Shown here piece after piece: positions 43,392 through 50,809 of a stretch of 64,000 nucleotides of DNA (positions are counted from its first letter, which is position 1; each line of letters opens with the position of its first letter). Under the pieces are notes generated by a model. The model was not told the origin of the DNA, searched no databases, and saw only the letters and a program-made list of their open reading frames with translations. Origin of the DNA: JALYYC01 sp039922495 (GTDB taxonomy: Bacteria; Chloroflexota; Dormibacteria; CF-121); NCBI GenBank assembly GCA_039922495.1, contig JBDTEO010000028.1, positions 79,248 to 143,247 on the forward strand, written 5' to 3'. A program made the translations under genes and the position numbers.

Positions 43392-44009
43392 TCAGACGAT
43401 ACCGGTTATCACGAGCCAGAGTCCGAGCGCGACGAGCAGTGCCGCCAGTGCGGATCGAACCCACATGCTGACCCTGGCCCCGGCTCGACGCACGCCGGCG
43501 CCACCGAGCAATACGACGGTCCCGTCCCCCAACGCCACCCCGACGGTCAGGGCAAGCGCCGCCAGTAACGCCGCGCCGGCGCCGCCTTGTTTGGAGGCCG
43601 AGGTGAGAAGCGAGGATGCCGCGGTGGCGAGAAATAGATAGGTCCCCGGGTTGAGGATGACCGCGAAAACGCCGCGAAGAGCCGGAGGAAGACGTCGACG
43701 CTCGACCGGGTCATTCGTGCTTGCGTTCCGGGTTCGGAAGCCATCGACGCCGAGCCAGATCAGCAACGCGCCACCGGCGATCTTGAGGATCCGAAGCGCC
43801 AGCCCGCCGGGGGCGACCAGCGCGACGCCCAGTGCGAGCGCAATCAGCAGCGCCGCCAGGCTCAGGTTGGCGCCGGCCTGGGCGCGAAAGCCGCGACCGG
43901 TGCCACCCCGAATCGACTCAGCCAGAAGAATCGCCTGCACTGGCCCCGGGGCTCCGGCCAGCGCAATACCTAATCCGAGGCCGCCAAGCACGGGCGGCAG
44001 CACCGACAT
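43392..44009 (-). CDS. LysE-family amino acid exporter
   Basis: 205 residues, six membrane helices. GIALAGAPGPVQAILLAESI near residue 15 is the conserved first-helix motif, and the middle contains ILKIAGGALLIWLGVDGF. It is placed 2 bp before asd and next to lysC/thrB, so export of lysine, threonine or homoserine is plausible. It begins directly after hemL. Confidence 0.85.
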   Translation of the reverse strand: MSVLPPVLGGLGLGIALAGAPGPVQAILLAESIRGGTGRGFRAQAGANLSLAALLIALALGVALVAPGGLALRILKIAGGALLIWLGVDGFRTRNASTNDPVERRRLPPALRGVFAVILNPGTYLFLATAASSLLTSASKQGGAGAALLAALALTVGVALGDGTVVLLGGAGVRRAGARVSMWVRSALAALLVALGLWLVITGIV

Positions 44010-45290
44010 CTAAACGGAGAGCGACGCCTCGAGGAAGCTCAGCGCCTCGTCGTCGTGCGCCACTGAGACGAAGGCGGCTTCGAATTGCGACGGCGGCAGC
44101 AAGACGCCTTGCTCCCTCAGCCGGCCGAACCAGCTGGCGAACTGCGAGACATCGGCGCGCTTCGCCGAGGCGTAGTCGCGCGCCGGCTTGGCTGTGAAGA
44201 ACGGCGTGAACATCGATCCAACGCGATTCACCTTCAGCGGGACGTCGGCCCGCCGTCCGGCACGCTCAAAGGCCGAGGCTGCCCGCGCTCCCGACGCCTC
44301 GAGCTGGTGATAGACCGCGGCGTCGAGTGCTTCGAGGGTCGCGATCCCGGCCGACACCGCCAGCGGATTCCCGGACAGCGTCCCCGCCTGGTACACGGGT
44401 CCGGCCGGCGCGACCTGCTCCATCAAATCGCGACGCCCCCCATAGCCGCCGATCGGCAATCCACCGCCGAGCACCTTGCCCAGACAGGTGAGATCGGGCG
44501 TCACGCCATAGAGCTCCTGCGCACCGCCGCGCGCGACCCGGAATCCGGTGATCACCTCGTCGAAGATCAAGAGCGCGCCGGCATCGCGGGTGAGGCGCCG
44601 GAGGCCTTCGAGAAATCCCGGCTCGGGCGGGACCACGCCCATATTGCCGGCGATCGGCTCCACGATCACCGCCGCGATCTGGTCGGGCCACCGTTCGAGG
44701 ACCGCCGTGACTTCCGGCAACTCGTTGTAGGCGACCACCAACGTGTCCTGCGCGGTGCCATCGGTGATGCCTGGCGTGCCGGGGATGCCGAGCGTCGCGA
44801 CGCCCGAGCCCGCCTCGACCAGCAACGAATCGGCGTGACCGTGGTAGCCGCCCGCGAACTTGACCAGCTTCGGGCGCCCGGTGACGCCGCGCGCCAGCCG
44901 GATCGCGGACATGGCGGCTTCGGTTCCCGAGCTGACGAGCCGCAGCATCTCGATGCTCGGCATCCGCTCGCAGACGATCTCCGCCAGGCGCACCTCAGCC
45001 TCCGTCGGCGCGCCATAGGTCCAGCCGCGGTCGATCTGCGCGATCAACGCCTCGACCACGACCTGCGGCCGGTGACCCAGGATCAAGGGTCCCCAGGAAC
45101 AGACGAGATCCAGGTAGCGGTTGCCGTCGACGTCCCAGATCCACGGCCCCTGCCCGCGCGCCATGAAGGGTGGCTCGCCGCCGACGGCGCGATAGGCGCG
45201 CACCGGACTGTTGACCCCGCCCGGGATCAGGCGCAACGCCTGCTCGAGGAGCGCCTGCGAACGGCTAGTCAGCGTTCTGGCGGAGGGCAC
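44010..45290 (-). CDS. hemL: glutamate-1-semialdehyde 2,1-aminomutase
   Basis: 426 residues, PLP class III aminotransferase. Forms 5-aminolevulinate for heme. IPGGVNSPVRAYRAVGGEPP at the N-terminus, AGGYHGHADSLL, LLIFDEVITGFR and the PLP Lys in LGKVLGGGLPIGGYGG are diagnostic. It overlaps hemA by 26 bp, giving a coupled C5 pathway pair. Confidence 0.96.
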   Translation of the reverse strand: MPSARTLTSRSQALLEQALRLIPGGVNSPVRAYRAVGGEPPFMARGQGPWIWDVDGNRYLDLVCSWGPLILGHRPQVVVEALIAQIDRGWTYGAPTEAEVRLAEIVCERMPSIEMLRLVSSGTEAAMSAIRLARGVTGRPKLVKFAGGYHGHADSLLVEAGSGVATLGIPGTPGITDGTAQDTLVVAYNELPEVTAVLERWPDQIAAVIVEPIAGNMGVVPPEPGFLEGLRRLTRDAGALLIFDEVITGFRVARGGAQELYGVTPDLTCLGKVLGGGLPIGGYGGRRDLMEQVAPAGPVYQAGTLSGNPLAVSAGIATLEALDAAVYHQLEASGARAASAFERAGRRADVPLKVNRVGSMFTPFFTAKPARDYASAKRADVSQFASWFGRLREQGVLLPPSQFEAAFVSVAHDDEALSFLEASLSV

Positions 45291-46473
45291 GGATTTCGCT
45301 GTCGAGGAACTTGTTGGTCAGGGAGTCGGCCAGCGCCTGCATCGCCTGCCGCGTCGCGGTCTCTTCCCGCGGCACCCGCGCCAGGTGGCGGCCGAGTTCG
45401 GCATCGCGTAGCCCGTTGACGCGCTCCACCAGCGCGCTGATGGCGGGCGCGGCATCCCGAGCCGCCCACGCCTGCCGGGTCCGGTCCACCTCCTCCGCGA
45501 TGATCTGCTCCGCCGGGCCGATGGCGGTGGCGCGATTCGCCAGGTTCGAGGCGGCAATGGTCCGGAGATCGTCGATATCAAACAGCTGGACGCCGGCGAC
45601 ATGCGCCGCATCTGGCGCGACATCGCGGGGGACCGCGAGGTCGATGACCAGGAGCGGGCGACCGGCTCGACGCGCCTGCCAGCTCTCGACCTGCCTGGCG
45701 TCGAACAGCGGGGTGGCCGCGCTGCTGGCCGACATCATGATGTCCACCGATCCGATCACGTCCTCGATCGCCTCGAAGGCGATGGCCTCGGCGCCCAGGC
45801 GAGCGGCGACCCGGTCCGCCCGTTGGCGCGTCCGCGATGTCAGGAAAACATGGCCGATTCGCCGCTTCCGCAACAGGCCGAGCGCCACCTGGCTGATGGT
45901 GCCGGCGCCGACCATCAGGAGGTTGCGACCCGCGAGGTCCCCCAGCGATTCGCGCGCACTGGCGACGGCGGCGTGCGCAACCGAGACCGGCCGTCGACCG
46001 AGTGATGTTTCATGGCGAACCCGCTTGCCGGCCCGGATGGCGCCCTGCATGATGACCTGCAGTCGGGCGTCCACGACGCCGGATTCGCGCGAACGCGCCA
46101 GCGCGTCCTTGACCTGGCCGAGAATCTGCGCTTCGCCGACCACCATCGACTCGAGCCCGGCCGCGACCCGAAAGAGGTGCGTCATCGCGGTGGCGTCCGA
46201 CAACCCGTACGCATGCCGGCGCCAGGTCTCGAAGGAGAGCTCGTGCGGCCACTGGCCGAAGGCCTCGAACAGGTCGGTGGGTGCATCATCCGCCGGCGCG
46301 ACGGCGTACAACTCGGTCCGATTGCAGGTCGAGAGCAGCACGCCACTCTCGATCAGGTCGCGGTCGACGAGCCGCTGGATACATGCCGCCATGCCCGACT
46401 CGGGTACGACGGCCCGCTCCCGCACCTCGACCGGTGCGGTCTTATGACTGAGCCCGACTACGACGAATTTCAC
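45265..46473 (-). CDS. hemA: glutamyl-tRNA reductase
   Basis: 402 residues. Reduces glutamyl-tRNA to glutamate-1-semialdehyde with NADPH. GLSHKTAPVEVRERA, the catalytic Cys in LLSTCNRTELYAV, and GEAQILGQVKDALARS match the family. The NADPH domain has LLMVGAGTISQVALGLL. It is the first gene of a minus-strand run hemA-hemL-lysE-asd-lysC-thrB with overlaps or tiny gaps. Confidence 0.96.
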   Translation of the reverse strand: MKFVVVGLSHKTAPVEVRERAVVPESGMAACIQRLVDRDLIESGVLLSTCNRTELYAVAPADDAPTDLFEAFGQWPHELSFETWRRHAYGLSDATAMTHLFRVAAGLESMVVGEAQILGQVKDALARSRESGVVDARLQVIMQGAIRAGKRVRHETSLGRRPVSVAHAAVASARESLGDLAGRNLLMVGAGTISQVALGLLRKRRIGHVFLTSRTRQRADRVAARLGAEAIAFEAIEDVIGSVDIMMSASSAATPLFDARQVESWQARRAGRPLLVIDLAVPRDVAPDAAHVAGVQLFDIDDLRTIAASNLANRATAIGPAEQIIAEEVDRTRQAWAARDAAPAISALVERVNGLRDAELGRHLARVPREETATRQAMQALADSLTNKFLDSEIRALRQNAD

Positions 46474-46513
46474 GCGATTTTCACGCTAGCATACGAGCGC
46501 ATAATCACCGTGG

Positions 46514-46999
46514 ATGAGAGCCGCGACACCAGTGGCCTTGCTGGCCGCGATGCTGGCCGCGATGCTGGCCGCGTGCACGACGGCGCAACCGGCCCAATCC
46601 GGTGTGACGTACCAGACCTATACCTATAGGTGCTGCGAGAACGGTGAGACGATGCAGGTCTGGCACCCGGGCGAGCGCCGCACAATCAAATGGACGGTGG
46701 TGCCTGCTGCACGGAGCGGCTCAGCGAGCGGTACGCCCGTTGTGATCACCACGCGGATGACCGGTCCGTTTACCACGGTCGCGGCCCTCAAAGACGCCAC
46801 CGCCAACTCGAAGCCTGACCCGTCAACGCGAAAAATCGATGGCACGCCGCTGCACATCGATAATCACACGACCGACGGCGTGGTGAGCCTTATTCAGCTT
46901 CCGGCGGATTTGCCGACCGGCCTCTACAATCTCGATCTCATCACCGACTACGGTGAGGGCAATCGCGCGACCAGCGGCACGATCATCGTCGTCAATTAG
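46514..46999 (+). CDS. small lipoprotein of unknown function
   Basis: 161 residues. Lipoprotein signal LLAAMLAAMLAACTTAQ with lipid-bearing Cys near residue 21; three 12-bp copies of CTGGCCGCGATG build the hydrophobic stretch. The mature part has a Cys pair (YRCCENGE), Trp-rich strands and an immunoglobulin-like look (LPTGLYNLDLITDYGEGNRA). It is divergent from hemA with 40 bp between starts. No family recognised. Confidence 0.7.
   Translation: MRAATPVALLAAMLAAMLAACTTAQPAQSGVTYQTYTYRCCENGETMQVWHPGERRTIKWTVVPAARSGSASGTPVVITTRMTGPFTTVAALKDATANSKPDPSTRKIDGTPLHIDNHTTDGVVSLIQLPADLPTGLYNLDLITDYGEGNRATSGTIIVVN
46541..46573 (+). repeat. 12-bp tandem repeat in a signal sequence
   Basis: CTGGCCGCGATG occurs twice and then partially a third time. 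In frame, it adds four-residue LAAM units to the signal peptide and could vary in copy number by slippage. Confidence 0.7.
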
Positions 47000-47001
47000 C
47001 G

Positions 47002-48231
47002 CTACGCCATCACCCGCTCGAACTCGGAAGCCTTGGCTCGCCCGAGGTGCACGCGGCGGCCCACAGCTGGCGAAAACAGCTCAGTGGTCTTGAGCCCGTT
47101 GCCCGTGATGCAGATCACCACCGTCTCGTCGCGCCGCACGCGGTCCTGCGCAATCAATTGTTGCAGCCCGGCGACCACGACGCCGCCGGCGGGCTCACTG
47201 AGGATGCCTTCGGTCTCGGCCAGCAGGGCCATCGCCACAACCACGGCATCCTCCCGACACGCCGTCCCCCATCCACCCGATGACTGGACCGCCCGCGCGG
47301 CATAGCGCCCGTCGGCCGGGTTGCCGATCGCCAGCGATTTCGCGATGCTGTTGGGTCGGACCGGCGTGATGGTATCGGTGCGCTGCTGGATCGCGGTGCT
47401 CACCGGCGCGCAGCCTTCCGCCTGGGCGGCGTGGATCCGCGTGGGTGCCCGCTCGATCAGGCCGACCTCGACCAGCTCATGGAACGCCTTGGCCGTCTTG
47501 GCCAGCAGGGATCCCGCGGCGACCGGCACCACGATGTGGTCCGGCGCGCGCCAGCCGAGCTGCTCGACCACCTCGAAGGTCAGCGTCTTGCTGCCTTCGG
47601 AATAGAACGGCCGCAGGTTGACGTTGACGATGCCCCAGCCATGCTGGTCCGCCAGCTCGACGCAGAGCCGGTTGACTTCGTCGTAGGTGCCATCCACCTC
47701 GACCACCGTCGCGCCGTAGGCACCGGCGGCGCCGACCTTGGTCGGCTCCAGGCCCGCCGGGATGAAGACGAGTGAACGCAGTCCGGCCCGGGCGGCGTAG
47801 GCGGCGACCGATCCGGCCAGGTTGCCGGTCGAGGAACAGGCGAGCGTGTCGAAGCCATAGGAGAGGGCGAAGTTGGTCGCGACCGCGACGTTGCGATCCT
47901 TGAAGGAGCCGGTTGGGTTCAGGGTGTCGTTCTTGATGTAGAGGTGGTCGAGCCCGAGCCGCTCGCCGAGGTTGCGGGCCTTGACCAGCGGCGTGAACCC
48001 GGTGCCGAGGTCGACCGGCTCACCCGCCGGCGCCGGCAGGAGCTCACGATAGCGCCAGATGGTCGGCGGGCCATTCAGGATCGAGCGATGACTGATCTGA
48101 CCGGCCGCGAATCCCAGGTCGTACGCAACCTCGAGCGGGCCGAAACAGTGCTCGCACACGTAGGCGGGCTCGAAGTCCCGCAACCGGCCGCATTCGCGGC
48201 ATCGTAACGTCCTCGCGATTTCCTTGATCAC
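47002..48231 (-). CDS. thrC: threonine synthase-like PLP enzyme (copy 2, with zinc ribbon)
   Basis: 409 residues. An N-terminal zinc ribbon (LRCRECGRLRDFEPAYVCEH then CFGPLEV) precedes the fold type II PLP domain: Lys in NPTGSFKDRNVAVA, phosphate loop SSTGNLAGSVAAYA, CITGNGLKTTELF near the end. This is the class of Chloroflexi/actinobacterial and archaeal ThrC. GTG 48231 starts at the ribbon, 15 bp after the riboswitch terminator. Control by a SAM-I riboswitch raises the question whether it makes threonine or serves methionine supply. Confidence 0.9.
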   Translation of the reverse strand: MIKEIARTLRCRECGRLRDFEPAYVCEHCFGPLEVAYDLGFAAGQISHRSILNGPPTIWRYRELLPAPAGEPVDLGTGFTPLVKARNLGERLGLDHLYIKNDTLNPTGSFKDRNVAVATNFALSYGFDTLACSSTGNLAGSVAAYAARAGLRSLVFIPAGLEPTKVGAAGAYGATVVEVDGTYDEVNRLCVELADQHGWGIVNVNLRPFYSEGSKTLTFEVVEQLGWRAPDHIVVPVAAGSLLAKTAKAFHELVEVGLIERAPTRIHAAQAEGCAPVSTAIQQRTDTITPVRPNSIAKSLAIGNPADGRYAARAVQSSGGWGTACREDAVVVAMALLAETEGILSEPAGGVVVAGLQQLIAQDRVRRDETVVICITGNGLKTTELFSPAVGRRVHLGRAKASEFERVMA

Positions 48232-48246
48232 CGCACCTCGGACAAT

Positions 48247-48269
48247 AAAAAAGCCCCTGGTAGAGGGGC
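48247..48269 (-). terminator. riboswitch terminator upstream of thrC copy 2
   Basis: GCCCCT-ctacc-AGGGGC followed by six T on the minus strand. The 5' arm and flank, TCGGCCCCTCT (48272-48262), is perfectly complementary over 11 bases to AGAGGGGCCGA inside the aptamer (48369-48359), so the alternative fold is visible. Confidence 0.9.
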
Positions 48270-48285
48270 CGATTATCCGTAGATG

Positions 48286-48386
48286 CAATCATCTTTCCGG
48301 CGCCGCGCCGGACGAATTTTCCACCTTGCCTTTCGGTAGGTTGGCAGGCTTCTCTGGGTCGGCCCCTCTGCCACTCTTGATAACTG
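48286..48386 (-). ncRNA. SAM-I riboswitch aptamer
   Basis: On the minus strand P1 is CAGTTATC (48386-48379) pairing with GATGATTG (48293-48286). After it come the conserved AAGAG and GCAGAGGGGCCGACCC, then GAAGCCTGCCAACC, AAGGTGGAAAATTC and a C/G-rich P4 (TCCGGCGC/GCGCCGGA). These are the core elements of SAM-I (S-box) riboswitches in the right order and spacing. It precedes a terminator and the threonine synthase-like gene. Confidence 0.92.
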
Positions 48387-48408
48387 GTCGATATGAACTT
48401 GTCTCGAC

Positions 48409-48437
48409 AGCGTAGCATTTTCCGCTTTGGGATCCAA
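48409..48437 (-). promoter_or_regulatory. possible promoter for the riboswitch transcript
   Basis: TTGGAT (48437-48432), a 17-bp spacer and TACGCT (48414-48409) on the minus strand would start transcription just before the aptamer. Matches are moderate. Confidence 0.45.
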
Positions 48438-48453
48438 CCCGCGGTCGCTCCGC

Positions 48454-49374
48454 CTACTGGGTGGGCGTGCCTCCGAGGTTGGGCAGCAGCTTCAGCACCT
48501 GTTTGATCGGCACCGCGAACCCAACGCCCACATTCCCATTGATTGGTCCCTGGATCGACTCGTTGATCCCGATCACCTGGCCGAGCGTGTTCAACAGCGG
48601 TCCACCGGAGTTGCCGGGGTTGATCGGGGCGTCGGTCTGGATCAGGTCATGCGCCGAGATGCCAGCGCCAGGGTTCTTGCGGTGGAGACCCGAGACGATG
48701 CCCTGCGTCAGGGTGCCGGGCAGGTCGAAGGGCGAACCGATCGCGGCCACCGTATCACCAACTAACACCAAGTCCGAGTTTCCCAAGAGAAGCGGATGCA
48801 GCTTGGACGCCGCAACCGACACGCTGAGCACCGCCAGGTCGTCAGTCACATCGTGTGTCACCACGGTGGCGGCGACGGTTGACCCGTCGCTGAAGGTGAC
48901 CTGGATCTGCTGTGCGTTGGCGATCACATGCTCGTTGGTGACGATGTCACCCTTCATGTCGACCACGACCCCCGACCCAATCCCTTGCCCGGTCCGTCCG
49001 AGCCGCCGTGCCTCGGTTGAGATTGTCACCACGCCGGGGGCGTCCTGCTTGTAGATGGTGGTCAGGGGCACCACGCTCCGCGCCGCGCTCGGCCCGGGCT
49101 GATTCGACGTGGCGGTACCTCCCGTGATCGCCGACCTGGCTGCGCTATTCCTGGCGAAGGTGACGACGGCCGCGCTGACTGCGGCGGTCGCGATCCCGGC
49201 GGCAATGATGAGGAGCACGAGCGCGGTCGTGGGCAGCGAGGCGCGCGGCGGGGGGGCGTCCGCGCGGGTCGGTCCGCCCACCGATGCCTGCGGGGGGAGA
49301 TAGGCAACGGGCTCTGGCTCGACCGGTCGTGGCTCCTCGTCGATCATTGCTCCCCCATCTTGACCGCCCGTCAT
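48454..49374 (-). CDS. membrane-anchored HtrA-like serine protease without PDZ
   Basis: 306 residues. A proline-rich cytoplasmic N-terminus, one membrane helix (ALVLLIIAAGIATAAVSAAV) and an extracytoplasmic trypsin-like domain with His in VTNEHVIANA, Asp in DVTDDLAVLSV and Ser in INPGNSGGPLLNT. The PDZ domain usual in DegP/HtrA is missing, and the protein ends soon after the protease fold. Probably envelope protein quality control. An alternative start at ATG 49347 exists. Confidence 0.9.
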   Translation of the reverse strand: MTGGQDGGAMIDEEPRPVEPEPVAYLPPQASVGGPTRADAPPPRASLPTTALVLLIIAAGIATAAVSAAVVTFARNSAARSAITGGTATSNQPGPSAARSVVPLTTIYKQDAPGVVTISTEARRLGRTGQGIGSGVVVDMKGDIVTNEHVIANAQQIQVTFSDGSTVAATVVTHDVTDDLAVLSVSVAASKLHPLLLGNSDLVLVGDTVAAIGSPFDLPGTLTQGIVSGLHRKNPGAGISAHDLIQTDAPINPGNSGGPLLNTLGQVIGINESIQGPINGNVGVGFAVPIKQVLKLLPNLGGTPTQ

Positions 49375-49437
49375 GAGAGAACTCTAAGCGCCATAAGCAA
49401 ATTCGCTAAGACTTCCGCGCCTGGACCCGGGAATCTC

Positions 49438-49472
49438 GCTCCCCCACTCGTGGGGGAGGGTCGGGTGGGGGC
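49438..49472. repeat. G/C-rich hairpin repeat, copy 6
   Basis: CTCCCCCACTCGTGGGGGAG followed by GGTCGGGTGGGGGCTC, the best-formed hairpin of the family. It lies just downstream of the GGDEF gene stop on the minus strand. Confidence 0.75.
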
Positions 49473-50366
49473 TCAGCCCGCCGGGATCTCGCCGCGCTTG
49501 TGGCGGTACATCGCCTGGTCGGCGCGCTCGAGCAGGGTCTCGATCGAGCAGGGGGCCTCCGGATCGTATTGCGCCATGCCAACGCTCAACCCGAGGCTAT
49601 AGGCGCGCCGGTTCCCGGCGTTGAAGGCGGCGACGTTCGCCTGCAGGCGGTCGACCACCATCGCCGAACCCTCGTCCGTGCTCTCCGCCAGGAGGGCGCA
49701 GAATTCGTCGCCACCGAGGCGCGCGATGATATCGGACTTGCGAAACGTCATCACCATCAGGCCGGCCGTATCGACCAGCGCCCGGTCGCCTTCCGCGTGC
49801 CCGAAGCTGTCATTGATGCCCTTCATCCGGTCGATATCGACGAACATCAGGGTGAGCGGCTTCTTGGTTCGATTGGCCAGCTCGAGCGGCTGCTGGCAGA
49901 GCATGGAAAAGCCGCGGCGGTTCGGCAGGTTGGTCAGGGGGTCCAGGATGGCGAGCTGGCGGACCTGCTCCAGCATCCGGTGGCGTTCGACGGCGTAGCG
50001 AATCGCCCGGCCGACGGCATCCCCGTCGACCCGTTGCTTGACCAAGAAGTCCTGGGCGCCCTCGTTCACCGCCGCCACGGCGACCCTCTCGTCTTCATCG
50101 CCACTCAGCACCACCACCGGGACCTGGGCGGCCTTGGCCTTCAACGTCCTGAAGGTTTGCAGCCCGTGCGAGTCGGGTAGCGAGAGATCCAGCAGGACAA
50201 TATCGACCTCGCCGGCTCCGATCCGCGCGATCCCGGCGGCCAGCGTGCCGACGCTTTCCAGGACGAAGGTGCCCCGCTGCGCGTCCTTGAGCGCCTCCGC
50301 CATCAGGCGGACGTCACCCGTGTTGTCTTCGATCAGGAGCACGCGCAGGGCTGGGTCGTGCATCAA
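49473..50366 (-). CDS. response regulator with GGDEF domain (diguanylate cyclase)
   Basis: 297 residues. Receiver domain (VLLIEDNTGDVRLMAEAL, phospho-Asp in DIVLLDLSLPDSHG, VVLSGDEDE) joined to a GGDEF domain (LTNLPNRRGFSML, MFVDIDRMKGINDSFGH, RLGGDEFCALLA). RKSD five residues before GGDEF is an inhibitory I-site, so product feedback is expected. It overlaps the Rcp-like gene by 4 bp. Output is cyclic di-GMP, controlled by the nearby kinase. Confidence 0.93.
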   Translation of the reverse strand: MMHDPALRVLLIEDNTGDVRLMAEALKDAQRGTFVLESVGTLAAGIARIGAGEVDIVLLDLSLPDSHGLQTFRTLKAKAAQVPVVVLSGDEDERVAVAAVNEGAQDFLVKQRVDGDAVGRAIRYAVERHRMLEQVRQLAILDPLTNLPNRRGFSMLCQQPLELANRTKKPLTLMFVDIDRMKGINDSFGHAEGDRALVDTAGLMVMTFRKSDIIARLGGDEFCALLAESTDEGSAMVVDRLQANVAAFNAGNRRAYSLGLSVGMAQYDPEAPCSIETLLERADQAMYRHKRGEIPAG

Positions 50367-50809
50367 TCACCCCGCGCCGGCACCTTCACGATCGTCACCC
50401 AGAAGTCCTCGATCGCCTTGACCACGGTAACGAACTCATCGATTTCGACCGGCTTCGTGATGTAGCAGTTGGCGTGCAGGTCGTAGGCCTTCAGAATGTC
50501 GGTCTCGGCCTCGGAGGTCGTCAGCACGACGACAGGAATGCTGCGCAGCGAGTGGTCCGCCTTGATCTCGGCGAGCACTTCGCGTCCATCTTTGCGCGGC
50601 AGGTTGAGATCGAGCAGGATCATGTGGGGACGGACGGCGTCCGCGTATGCCCCCTGACGGCGCAGAAAGTCGATTGCCTCGACCCCGTCCGAGACCACGT
50701 GAATCCGATTACGGAAGGTGGCCTCCTTGAGCGCCTCCTTGGTCAGCCGCACATCACCCGGGTTGTCCTCCACCAGGAGGATGTCAATCGCTTCATCTGT
50801 TTTGTTCAT
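50363..50809 (-). CDS. single-domain response regulator (Rcp1-like)
   Basis: 148 residues, receiver only. DILLVEDNPGDVRLTKEALK, phospho-Asp in MILLDLNLPRKDGREV, VVLTTSEAE and the ITKPVEIDEF Lys-Pro. Rcp1-type receivers usually pair with HWE/phytochrome-like kinases and pass phosphate or bind partners. It overlaps both neighbours by four bases (ATGA), making a three-gene unit kinase-Rcp-GGDEF. Confidence 0.93.
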   Translation of the reverse strand: MNKTDEAIDILLVEDNPGDVRLTKEALKEATFRNRIHVVSDGVEAIDFLRRQGAYADAVRPHMILLDLNLPRKDGREVLAEIKADHSLRSIPVVVLTTSEAETDILKAYDLHANCYITKPVEIDEFVTVVKAIEDFWVTIVKVPARGD

